Assembly (NCBI RefSeq): GCF_001310085.1 | Contig: NZ_CP012643.1 | Span: 1,767,001-1,831,000 of the forward strand | DNA length: 64,000 nucleotides | Direction: 5' to 3' | Source of the DNA: Rufibacter tibetensis | Lineage (GTDB): Bacteria; Bacteroidota; Bacteroidia; Cytophagales; Hymenobacteraceae | Notes under the pieces: model-generated | Seen by the model: the letters and a program-made list of their open reading frames with translations, nothing else | What the model was told of the DNA's origin: nothing | Databases searched by the model: none | Program-made: the position numbers and the translations under genes | In this document: positions 7,612-15,477 of the stretch, piece by piece | How positions within the stretch are numbered: position 1 is the first letter of the stretch | Layout of the letters: every line of letters begins with the position of its first letter

Positions 7612-8400
7612 ATGGATCTGAATTTACAGCACAAGCACGCCGTGGTCTGCGGCAGTACACAGGGCATCGGGAAAGCGGTGGCTCTGGAGTTAGCGTTATT
7701 AGGCGCCACAGTTACTTTAGTAGCCCGCAACGAAGAACGCCTGCAGGAAACGGTGAAAGAACTTTCCACTGAAGCCAGCCAGCAACACCAGTACGTAGTG
7801 GCAGATTTCAGCCGGCCCCGGGAAGTGCAGGAGCGTTTAGAGGCTTATTTGGCAAAATTAGGCCAAGCGCATATTCTCGTCAACAACACCGGTGGCCCTG
7901 CGGGTGGACCAGCGTTGGATGCGGCTTTGGAAGAGTTTGAGAATGCCTTCGCAGCACACTTGTTGTCTAATCACGTGCTGGTACAAGCGGTGGTGCCGTA
8001 CATGAAAGAGGCCGGGTTTGGCCGTATCATCAACATCATCTCTACCTCGGTGAAGCAGCCTATCAAAGGGCTGGGCGTGTCCAATACCATCAGGGGAGCC
8101 GTGGCCAACTGGGCGAAGACGCTTTCCTTCGAACTGGCTCCTTTCGGGATTACCGTAAACAACGTGCTGCCCGGCGCCACGCTTACTGCCCGCCACCACT
8201 CTCTCATTGAAACCAGGATGCAGAAAACCGGCCTTCGGCGAGAAGAAATAGAGAAAGAGATGCTGGCCGGCATTCCCGCCAACCGATTCGCGGAGCCTGC
8301 CGAGGTTGCCGCTGCCGCTGCGTTTCTGGCCTCGCCCGCCGCAGGTTATATCAATGGCATCAACGTGCCGGTAGACGGCGGACGATTAGGTAACCTGTAA
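7612..8400 (+). CDS. SDR-family oxidoreductase with atypical active site
   Basis: A 262-residue Rossmann protein of the ketoacyl-reductase-like SDR group. The cofactor loop Cys-Gly-Ser-Thr-Gln-Gly-Ile-Gly (13-20), Asn-Asn-Thr-Gly-Gly-Pro after strand 4 and the C-terminal Val-Asp-Gly-Gly are all present. The catalytic Tyr-x-x-x-Lys is replaced by Ser-Asn-Thr-Ile-Arg, seen by aligning back from the conserved Glu-Leu-Ala-Pro. This agrees with an SDR subgroup known to lack the tetrad (BKR_like_SDR_like). It may not be a standard dehydrogenase. It lies between the dioxygenase and the aldehyde dehydrogenase, so a role in kynurenine or aminomuconate breakdown is possible but not shown. Confidence 0.85.
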   Translation: MDLNLQHKHAVVCGSTQGIGKAVALELALLGATVTLVARNEERLQETVKELSTEASQQHQYVVADFSRPREVQERLEAYLAKLGQAHILVNNTGGPAGGPALDAALEEFENAFAAHLLSNHVLVQAVVPYMKEAGFGRIINIISTSVKQPIKGLGVSNTIRGAVANWAKTLSFELAPFGITVNNVLPGATLTARHHSLIETRMQKTGLRREEIEKEMLAGIPANRFAEPAEVAAAAAFLASPAAGYINGINVPVDGGRLGNL

Positions 8401-8434
8401 CCAGAACAGACGAAGACCTTCAAACCCGAGGGCC

Positions 8435-8872
8435 GTGAAACAGAAGAAACTTAACTTTTATTTAAGCCTGTACCAAGCCGTTGGGTTTTCACTGGTCTCT
8501 CTGGTGTTCACCATCATGTGGATCAGGGAAGGAGGGATGGCCGTTTACCTGATCTTCTTCATGGCGCTTCTGTTTCTGCCGTTTTTACTGTTGTCCATTT
8601 CAGAACTCCTTAAACCTTTGCTCGGGAACCAAAACATCAAGCTGTGCATCTATCTCGCATTGGTCTTTCTGGTGATTCCTGCGTTGGCGCTGCCCTTCTT
8701 CTTTGAATTAGGCGGATTCCTGATCGCGGTTTTTTGTGTATGCTTCGCCGGAGCAGTAGGACTGCTGAAAGACTGGCACCAGAAATTATTGGTGATAAAT
8801 GTGTTGGGAGGCCTGATCCTTTCTGCGATCATCGTGTATCTGTTTTGGAGTATAGCCAACTACATGAACTGA
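8435..8872 (+). CDS. Four-helix membrane protein, unknown function
   Basis: A 145-residue integral membrane protein with four hydrophobic segments (about residues 10-30, 35-55, 68-90 and 93-140, the last probably a pair). Basic residues precede the first helix. The start codon is GTG at 8435; no ATG is nearby upstream in frame, and the gene begins 35 nt after the SDR stop, so it is probably co-transcribed with the SDR and aldehyde dehydrogenase. I do not recognise the family. There are no charged residues inside the helices that would suggest a transporter. Confidence 0.65.
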   Translation: MKQKKLNFYLSLYQAVGFSLVSLVFTIMWIREGGMAVYLIFFMALLFLPFLLLSISELLKPLLGNQNIKLCIYLALVFLVIPALALPFFFELGGFLIAVFCVCFAGAVGLLKDWHQKLLVINVLGGLILSAIIVYLFWSIANYMN

Positions 8873-8928
8873 TCTCGGCCTTGAGAAACACCTTCTTTTA
8901 CTACTGCTCTTAGAACAAATTGCCACCT

Positions 8929-10371
8929 ATGCTGCACCTCCAGAACTACATCAACGGTACTTTCCTAGCACCAGTATCCGGAGCCTATCTGCCCAATATC
9001 AATCCAGCCACCGGAGAGGTATACTCGCAAATTCCTGATTCTGATGAGCGTGATGTGCAGGCAGCAGTGGAAGCAGCGCAGGCAGCGTTTCCAGCATGGT
9101 CTGCGTTTTCTGCGGAGAAACGGGGCCGTTTTCTGATAAAGTTGTCAGAACTGATTGACCAGAACTTAGAACGCCTGGCCAAAGCGGAGACCACCGACAA
9201 CGGCAAACCGCTTTCGCTCTCCAGAACCGTTGACATTCCTAGGGCCAGCAGCAACCTGTATTTCTTCGGGACAGGCGTGCAACACTTCGCCTCAGAGGCC
9301 CATTCCATGGAAGGTGTGGCGGTGAACTATACGGTGCGTAAACCTTTAGGCGTGGTGGCCTGTATTTCCCCGTGGAACCTTCCGCTGTATCTCTTCACCT
9401 GGAAGATTGCCCCCGCCCTGGCTGCCGGGAACTGCGTGGTGGCTAAACCTTCGGAGATCACGCCGTACACTGCCCATCTACTAGCTGAACTTTGTGTAGA
9501 AGCAGGTTTACCCGCGGGGGTACTGAACATCGTGCACGGTACCGGTCCAAAAGCAGGAGCTGCCATGTGCGAGCACCCCGAGGTCAAGGCCATCTCTTTC
9601 ACTGGCGGCACCCAAACTGGCAAAACTATCGCGCGCACGGCTGCGCCGATGTTCAAGAAATTGTCCCTGGAACTGGGCGGCAAGAACGCCACTGTCATCT
9701 TCGCAGATTGTGATTTCGAGAAAACGGTGAGCACCGCCTTGCAGGCTGCCTTTGCGAACCAAGGACAGATCTGCCTCTGCGGCTCACGCATTCTGGTGGA
9801 GCGCCCGCTGTATGACCGTTTCAAGGCTGCTTTTTTGGAAAGAGTCAAAAATCTGACCGTAGGCGATCCGATGGAGGAAGGCTCCCGGATGGGCGCGCTT
9901 GTTTCAGAGGTGCATCTACAAAAAGTGCAGAACTACATCGCTTTGGCGCAGGAAGAAGGTGGCACGCTGCTCACCGGCGGCGAACGGGTGTACATGAAAG
10001 GACGCTGTGCCAACGGCTACTTCCTGCAACCCACCGTTTTTGAAGGCCTTCCCCACACCTGCCGCACCAACACCGAGGAAATCTTCGGACCGGTAGTCAC
10101 GTTGATGCCGTTTGATACTGAGGAAGAGGCCCTCACCTATGCTAATTACACGCAATATGGGTTAGCGGCCTCCGTTTGGACGCAAGACCTCACCCGTGCC
10201 CACCGGGTGGCGCATCAACTGCAATCGGGTATTGTATGGGTTAATACCTGGTTGCTTCGGGATTTGCGTACCCCGTTTGGCGGCACCAAACAAAGTGGCG
10301 TGGGTCGTGAAGGCGGCTGGGAAGCCCTGCGCTTTTTCACCGATCCGCAGAATGTGTGCATCAAGCTATAG
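8929..10371 (+). CDS. Aldehyde dehydrogenase, probable 2-aminomuconate-6-semialdehyde dehydrogenase
   Basis: NAD(P)-dependent aldehyde dehydrogenase of 480 residues from the ATG at 8929; a TTG nine bases upstream is an unneeded alternative. Active-site residues are Asn150 (Pro-Trp-Asn-Leu-Pro), Glu248 (Leu-Glu-Leu-Gly-Gly-Lys) and Cys282 (Gly-Gln-Ile-Cys), and the cofactor motif is Phe-Thr-Gly-Gly-Thr-Gln-Thr-Gly. In this cluster the expected substrate is 2-aminomuconate semialdehyde released by ACMSD, giving 2-aminomuconate for the RidA-like deaminase. The family is broad, so substrate assignment rests on context; betaine-aldehyde-like or hydroxymuconic-semialdehyde dehydrogenases look alike. 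It ends the plus-strand part of the kynurenine block. Confidence 0.88.
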   Translation: MLHLQNYINGTFLAPVSGAYLPNINPATGEVYSQIPDSDERDVQAAVEAAQAAFPAWSAFSAEKRGRFLIKLSELIDQNLERLAKAETTDNGKPLSLSRTVDIPRASSNLYFFGTGVQHFASEAHSMEGVAVNYTVRKPLGVVACISPWNLPLYLFTWKIAPALAAGNCVVAKPSEITPYTAHLLAELCVEAGLPAGVLNIVHGTGPKAGAAMCEHPEVKAISFTGGTQTGKTIARTAAPMFKKLSLELGGKNATVIFADCDFEKTVSTALQAAFANQGQICLCGSRILVERPLYDRFKAAFLERVKNLTVGDPMEEGSRMGALVSEVHLQKVQNYIALAQEEGGTLLTGGERVYMKGRCANGYFLQPTVFEGLPHTCRTNTEEIFGPVVTLMPFDTEEEALTYANYTQYGLAASVWTQDLTRAHRVAHQLQSGIVWVNTWLLRDLRTPFGGTKQSGVGREGGWEALRFFTDPQNVCIKL

Positions 10372-10374
10372 CTT

Positions 10375-10410
10375 GTTTAAAGGCTACTTTCTGCAAATCT
10401 GGCCTAAAAC
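10375..10410. repeat. Intergenic palindrome, family copy 5
   Basis: GTTTAAAGGC (10375-10384) pairs imperfectly with GGCCTAAAAC (10401-10410) around ACTTTCTGCAAAT. It begins 4 nt after the aldehyde dehydrogenase stop. Confidence 0.6.
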
Positions 10411-10483
10411 GAACGTTTTTAAGCCTGCTCCCTATCCAAAATAAATGCCTAATTTTAAGGCTACGAACTATCAAACAAACCGA

Positions 10484-12682
10484 ATGAGACATACAATGAA
10501 CCGCTGGTTTATAGCGGCTTCCTGCCTGGTGCTGGGCATGGCCGCCCAGGCCCAGCAGAAACGAGACTTTGATTTAGACGACATTTTTAGGAAAGGCACG
10601 TTCCAGGCCCGCTCGGTGTACGGAGTGAACTGGATGCGGAACGGCCAATTCTACTCTTCGCAGGTAGCCGATCAGGCGAACCAGGCCGTGGACATTGTGC
10701 AGGTAGACGTAACCACTGGTCAGCCGGTGAGCACTATCATTGAGGGCGAGGCCATCAAAGTGGACGGCAAAACCCTGGAATACGATGATTACAGCTTCAG
10801 CACCGATGAGACTAAAATCTTGTTCGAGACGGAGCACGAGCCGATTTACCGCCGCAGCAGCAAAGGCCATTTCTACGTGTATGACCGCGCCAGCAAGAAG
10901 CTTCAGAAACTAAGCCAGGGCGGAAAACAGTCATATGCTACCTTCTCACCGGACAACAAGTATGTGGCTTTCGTGCGGGACAACAATCTGTTCTACGTAG
11001 ACCTGGCCACCATGCAGGAGCGCCAGATCACCAATGACGGCAAGTGGAACTTCATCATCAACGGCGGCACCGACTGGGTGTACGAAGAGGAATTCGGCTT
11101 CGCGCAGGCCTTCTTCTGGTCGCCGCAGGGAAACCAGATCGCGTTTTACAAATTTGATGAGAGCCAGGTACCGGAGTACAACATGCAAATGTGGGGCCCG
11201 CTGTACCCGCAGGATTACAAATTCAAGTACCCGAAGGCCGGGGAGAAAAACGCCACCGTAGCCATCTACACCTTCGACCTGAATTCCGGCAAAACCACGA
11301 AGATGGAAACTGGTACCGAAGCCGATCAGTACATCCCGCGTATTAACTGGACCAACACGCCTAATCTGTTATCCATCCGCCGCATGAACCGTTTGCAGAA
11401 CACGCTGGAGATTCTGCACGCCAACACGCAGACCGGCCAGAGCAAAGTGGTTCTGAAAGAAACCGACAAAGCCTACATTGACATCACCGATGATTTGACT
11501 TACCTGGCCAACGGCAAGCAGTTTGTGCACAGCTCAGAGAAAGATGGTTTCAACCACCTGTACCTGTATGACATGAATGGCAAGCTGGTGCGCCAAATCA
11601 CGAAGGGTAAGTGGGAAGTAAGCAGTTTCTATGGCGTAGATGAAAAAAATGACCTGGTATACTTCACCTCCACCGAGATTTCGCCGCTGGAGCGCCATTT
11701 ATACAGCATTGGGCTGAACGGTAAAAACAAGAAAAGCCTCACGCCTGCTCGTGGTACGCACACCATTAACCTGAGCCGTGATTTCAAATACTTCTTGGAC
11801 TACTACTCCACTATTACTACTCCAACAGTGGTGAGTCTGCACACCTCAGACGGCAAGCAAATCAAGGTACTGGAGAGCAACGAGAACCTGAAGAACACCT
11901 TGGCCGCTCACAACATGCCTAAGCCGGAGTTCTTCCAATTCAAGACCTCTGAGAACGTGACGCTGAACGGCTACACCATCAAGCCTACAGACTTTGATGC
12001 AAGCAAAAAGTACCCGGTGCTGATGTTCCTGTACGGCGGTCCGGGTAGCCAGGAAGTAGTAAACAGCTGGAGAGGCCGAAACTACTTATGGCACAGCTAC
12101 CTGGCCAAACAAGGCTACATTATTGCCGTGATTGACAACCGGGGTACCGGCGGACGCGGAGCAGATTTCAAGAAAATGACCTACGGCAACCTAGGCCATT
12201 ACGAGACCATCGATCAGATTGAAGGCGCGAAACACCTGGGCAGCCTGCCGTACGTAGACAAAAGCCGTATCGGGATTTGGGGCTGGAGCTTTGGGGGCTA
12301 CATGAGCTCACTGGCCATCACCAAAGGCGCCGATGTGTTCAAAGCCGCTATAGCAGTAGCTCCGGTGATCAACTGGCGTTTCTACGACACCATCTACACT
12401 GAGCGTTTCCTGAAACTGCCGCAGGACAACGCCAAAGGCTACGATGAGAACTCCCCTATCACCCACGCGAACAAACTGCGCGGCAAGTACCTGCTCATCC
12501 ACGGCACCGGCGATGATAACGTGCACTTCCAGAACTCCATTGAGATGACGAATGCGCTGGTAAAAGCCAACATTCCGTTTGAGAGCGCCTACTACCCTAA
12601 CCGGAACCACGGCATCAGCGGCGGCAACACCAGCATCCACCTGTTCACTAAGATGACTGAGTTCGTGCTGCGTAATTTGTAG
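10484..12682 (+). CDS. Dipeptidyl peptidase IV-type prolyl oligopeptidase (S9B)
   Basis: Secreted or periplasmic serine exopeptidase that removes N-terminal dipeptides, usually X-Pro or X-Ala. The ATG at 10484 (or 10496) is followed by a typical signal peptide ending Ala-Gln-Ala; the frame is open to 10445 but adds only a polar tail. The beta-propeller occupies roughly residues 40-480. It contains Asp-Trp-Val-Tyr-Glu-Glu-Glu (197-203), the double-glutamate motif that anchors the substrate N-terminus and marks DPP-IV. The C-terminal hydrolase domain holds Ser602 in Gly-Trp-Ser-Phe-Gly-Gly, Asp677 in Gly-Asp-Asp-Asn and His709 in Asn-His-Gly. About 732 residues is the normal length. It is monocistronic and closed by a terminator. 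Confidence 0.93.
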   Translation: MRHTMNRWFIAASCLVLGMAAQAQQKRDFDLDDIFRKGTFQARSVYGVNWMRNGQFYSSQVADQANQAVDIVQVDVTTGQPVSTIIEGEAIKVDGKTLEYDDYSFSTDETKILFETEHEPIYRRSSKGHFYVYDRASKKLQKLSQGGKQSYATFSPDNKYVAFVRDNNLFYVDLATMQERQITNDGKWNFIINGGTDWVYEEEFGFAQAFFWSPQGNQIAFYKFDESQVPEYNMQMWGPLYPQDYKFKYPKAGEKNATVAIYTFDLNSGKTTKMETGTEADQYIPRINWTNTPNLLSIRRMNRLQNTLEILHANTQTGQSKVVLKETDKAYIDITDDLTYLANGKQFVHSSEKDGFNHLYLYDMNGKLVRQITKGKWEVSSFYGVDEKNDLVYFTSTEISPLERHLYSIGLNGKNKKSLTPARGTHTINLSRDFKYFLDYYSTITTPTVVSLHTSDGKQIKVLESNENLKNTLAAHNMPKPEFFQFKTSENVTLNGYTIKPTDFDASKKYPVLMFLYGGPGSQEVVNSWRGRNYLWHSYLAKQGYIIAVIDNRGTGGRGADFKKMTYGNLGHYETIDQIEGAKHLGSLPYVDKSRIGIWGWSFGGYMSSLAITKGADVFKAAIAVAPVINWRFYDTIYTERFLKLPQDNAKGYDENSPITHANKLRGKYLLIHGTGDDNVHFQNSIEMTNALVKANIPFESAYYPNRNHGISGGNTSIHLFTKMTEFVLRNL

Positions 12683-12703
12683 TCTGCACTCCCAACTGAA
12701 TAG

Positions 12704-12739
12704 AAAACGCCAGCCTTTTTGAAGGGCTGGCGTTTTTTT
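12704..12739 (+). terminator. Intrinsic terminator of the peptidase gene
   Basis: Twelve-bp arms AAAACGCCAGCC (12704-12715) and GGCTGGCGTTTT (12725-12736), a 9-nt loop and a T run, 21 nt past the stop codon. Confidence 0.9.
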
Positions 12740-12806
12740 ATCTACTAGACATTACTGTTTCAAGCTTCATTTCAGGGAATGGGTGCAAAACAGCTTATAT
12801 AGCTAC

Positions 12807-13054
12807 GCTGGCGCGAGCCTCCGGCTTGTGTCCGCACACATGCCGGATGGCTCTTTCCTCATTTTAAAATTCAAGCATTCTAGCCTATTAAGCTCCCCTC
12901 TTCTGTCATCTTGGAAAGATCTTGTGGACGAACCAGAAAAGCATTGATTCACCACCATTACTGTAACCCCCAAGGTCCTTTCAGGATGACAAATGTGAAT
13001 ATGAAGATTGCCCTCAGACATGCGTGTGGACACGAGCCGGAGGCTCGCGCCAGC
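12807..13054. repeat. Nested inverted-repeat element (possible miniature mobile or repetitive element)
   Basis: Outer 36-nt arms (12807-12842 and 13019-13054, three mismatches) begin GCTGGCGCGAGCCTCCGG and its complement. An inner pair of 23-nt arms (12905-12927 and 12968-12990) begins GTCATCTTGGAAAG and ends CTTTCAGGATGAC, an imperfect match. There is no reading frame inside. The GTCATCCTGAAAGG motif recurs in intergenic repeats of many Bacteroidota as I remember them. The element fills most of the 430-bp gap 12683-13113 and carries nothing else that I can name. Confidence 0.7.
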
Positions 13055-13113
13055 GAAGGCACGTAAACTAAGAAAGTCCCGGAAGTAAATAGCGAAATAC
13101 CTTTCAATTGTTT

Positions 13114-14076
13114 CTATCCTCTGAAACTAGCTCGTTGTAGTCGGTCATTGATAGCTCGACCTAACCCCTGCTCAGGCATCCATTCAGCTAAAATCACATC
13201 TACTGGTTGCTGATCTAGAGCACGAAGGGCAGAGAAAAGATTACGGGCAGCTTCGCTTAAGTTACCGGAAGCAGAGAGTTGGATTTGCTGCTCACGTGAA
13301 ACTTCAGGAAATACCTGCTGCAAAGAAATGATGCCTACCCGGGCAGAATCTGTTTTCAGCAGGTTTTCGGCAATATTGCCTAAAAGCACCTTTTTACGGG
13401 GCGAGTAATGGCTGCTGAGCATGCCAGGGGCAGCAGGGTTGGAAGATGAGGTTTTCACCTGTGCTTTGGAGATTTGAACTACTTCCTCTAGTTCTTCCAA
13501 AGCCAATCCGCCTAACCGAAGCACCTCCACTTCATTTCCATTTATTCTAATGATCGTAGACTCTATCCCGACGGCACAATCTCCGCCATTTAAGATATAA
13601 GGAATTCTTTCTCCTAACTGATCCTGCACATGCTGGGCAGTAGTGGGGCTCACATACCCAAATGGGTTGGCACTAGGCGCAGCTACCGGGAAAGGCAACT
13701 GCCTCAGCAAGTCTAATGTGAGCGGATGATTAGGGATTCGCACCCCAACTGAATCATGGCCGGAGGTAACTAATAGCGGCACCTGCTCGGCTTTGGGTAA
13801 AATGAGCGTTAAAGGACCAGGCCAGAACCGTTCGGCCAACAAATAAGCGGCGTCCGGCACTTCCTGCACAATATTGCTGATCTCAGAAACAGAATGGGTG
13901 TGTACGATGAGCGGATCAAAGGCGGGCCGGTTCTTGGCCTCAAATATTTTCACCACGGCGGCCTCATCATAGGCATTGGCTGCAAGGCCATACACGGTTT
14001 CTGTGGGAATGGCGACTAATTCGCCTTGCGTTAAATATGCTGCGGCTTTCTGTAAATCTATGCCGATATCTGCCAT
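13114..14076 (-). CDS. sua5: Threonylcarbamoyl-AMP synthase (Sua5 type)
   Basis: Makes threonylcarbamoyl-AMP from threonine, bicarbonate and ATP for the t6A modification at position 37 of ANN-decoding tRNAs. From the ATG at 14074-14076 it has 320 residues; seven further codons are open upstream but look unconserved. The YrdC domain (about 1-200) shows Gly-Glu-Leu-Val-Ala-Ile-Pro-Thr-Glu-Thr-Val-Tyr-Gly-Leu and Lys-Asn-Arg-Pro-Ala-Phe-Asp-Pro-Leu, the nucleotide and carbamoyl-binding motifs. After a linker comes the Sua5 C-terminal domain with Ser-Ser-His-Tyr-Ser-Pro. That two-domain form distinguishes Sua5 from the short TsaC. Confidence 0.92.
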   Translation of the reverse strand: MADIGIDLQKAAAYLTQGELVAIPTETVYGLAANAYDEAAVVKIFEAKNRPAFDPLIVHTHSVSEISNIVQEVPDAAYLLAERFWPGPLTLILPKAEQVPLLVTSGHDSVGVRIPNHPLTLDLLRQLPFPVAAPSANPFGYVSPTTAQHVQDQLGERIPYILNGGDCAVGIESTIIRINGNEVEVLRLGGLALEELEEVVQISKAQVKTSSSNPAAPGMLSSHYSPRKKVLLGNIAENLLKTDSARVGIISLQQVFPEVSREQQIQLSASGNLSEAARNLFSALRALDQQPVDVILAEWMPEQGLGRAINDRLQRASFRG

Positions 14077-14179
14077 GTCTGTAGAATGATTCCGCAAAGC
14101 TACTACGGTTCTCCTTCACATACACCTACTTGAGGGAAAGCCTACGGTGTTTTCAGATTATTTTTCTGTAAAGAGCCAA

Positions 14180-14217
14180 AAACAAGAAGCCCTGCGGCAA
14201 GGCAGGGCTTCTTGTTT
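14180..14217. terminator. Intrinsic terminator downstream of the cysteine desulfurase gene
   Basis: Perfect 16-bp arms (14180-14195 and 14202-14217), AAACAAGAAGCCCTGC and complement, with a 6-nt loop and A/T runs on both sides. On the minus strand it follows the desulfurase stop by 22 nt and precedes sua5, so the two genes are separate units. Confidence 0.88.
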
Positions 14218-14239
14218 ACTTTTCTTGTAAGTTGATTTC

Positions 14240-15382
14240 TTAAACTGTCTCTTTCTGGTAAAGCTTAGCTAAGGTAGCCACCGCATAGTCAATCTCTTCA
14301 ATGGTATTGTACTTACTAAAAGAGAAACGCACATTTCCACGCTCCATATCTGAACCAATGGCGCGCAGGACATGAGAACCCAAGTCTACCCCACTGGTAC
14401 AGGCACTCCCGCCAGAGGCTGATATCTTGTTGATGTCCAGGTTAAAAAGCAACATCTCGTTCATCTCAGACACAGGCAAGCTCACGTTCAAAACCGTGTA
14501 AAGGCTTTTATCTGCTTCTGCTGAAAGGCCATTGAACTGCACGTCTTCTATCTGCTCGCGCAGTTGAGCAATCATTCTATCTTTCAGGCTTTGGATATGC
14601 TGGCGATGCTCATCCATGTCGCGGAACGCAATCTCCATGGCCTTTGCCAAGCCAATGATGCCGTACACGTTTTCTGTTCCACCTCGCATGTTCCGCTCCT
14701 GAGACCCACCTTGGATTAACGGATGTATCTTGATGGATGAATCTACATAGATAAAACCCACGCCTTTAGGTCCGTGAAATTTATGTGCCGAGCCCACCAG
14801 AAAATTCAGACCTAAAGCTTGCACATCATGGCGGTAATGCCCTATGGTCTGCACTGTGTCTGAGTGGAAAACCGCATCATACTTCTTGCAAATGTCTGCA
14901 ATCGCCTGGATGTTATTCAGGTTGCCCAACTCATTGTTGGCATGCATGATTGACACAAAGGTGCGAGGCTGTGACGCCAGTGTGATTTCCAGGTGTTCCA
15001 GGTCAAGTACACCATTGGCATCCACCCGTAACATGGTCAACTCCACCTCTCCGTTTTTCTCCAGTACTTCCAGCGAGTGCAACACTGCATGGTGCTCCAG
15101 CGGAGAGGAGACCGCGTGCTTGATGCCCAGACTACGTACCGAACATATTATGGCTAGATTATCCGCTTCAGTACCGCCAGAAGTAAAAAAAACCTCAGAA
15201 GGAGACGCGTTGATTAAACCTGCCACTGTTTTACGGGCGCCTTCAATGGCAGCCCGTACCTGCCTGCCGTGGGCGTGTATAGATGATGGATTTCCGTAGT
15301 GCTCCAACATGAAGGGAGCCATTACTTCAAAAACTTCTTTATCTAGGGGCGTAGTCGCCGCATTATCTAAATATACACGCAT
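14240..15382 (-). CDS. Cysteine desulfurase (NifS/IscS family)
   Basis: PLP enzyme that takes sulfur from cysteine as an enzyme persulfide for iron-sulfur clusters and thiolated tRNA. The 380 residues fit the IscS/NifS group. Lys201 in Gly-Ser-Ala-His-Lys-Phe-His-Gly-Pro-Lys-Gly is the PLP lysine; His97 or His98 in Pro-Leu-Glu-His-His is the pyridine-stacking histidine; Cys328 in Ser-Gly-Gly-Ser-Ala-Cys-Thr-Ser-Gly is the persulfide cysteine. The C-terminus stops soon after the fold, without the IscU-docking tail of IscS. No scaffold gene is adjacent, so the partner is unknown. It stands as its own unit between terminator 14180-14217 and the glmM gene. Confidence 0.93.
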   Translation of the reverse strand: MRVYLDNAATTPLDKEVFEVMAPFMLEHYGNPSSIHAHGRQVRAAIEGARKTVAGLINASPSEVFFTSGGTEADNLAIICSVRSLGIKHAVSSPLEHHAVLHSLEVLEKNGEVELTMLRVDANGVLDLEHLEITLASQPRTFVSIMHANNELGNLNNIQAIADICKKYDAVFHSDTVQTIGHYRHDVQALGLNFLVGSAHKFHGPKGVGFIYVDSSIKIHPLIQGGSQERNMRGGTENVYGIIGLAKAMEIAFRDMDEHRQHIQSLKDRMIAQLREQIEDVQFNGLSAEADKSLYTVLNVSLPVSEMNEMLLFNLDINKISASGGSACTSGVDLGSHVLRAIGSDMERGNVRFSFSKYNTIEEIDYAVATLAKLYQKETV

Positions 15383-15477
15383 GACAAATCTTACTTTTTA
15401 CAACAACAGCAGGTGAAACAGGTACGGTTCATAGGAAGGTTTCCTGGAGAGACGTTATGAATGACTTTTATTAAGTA

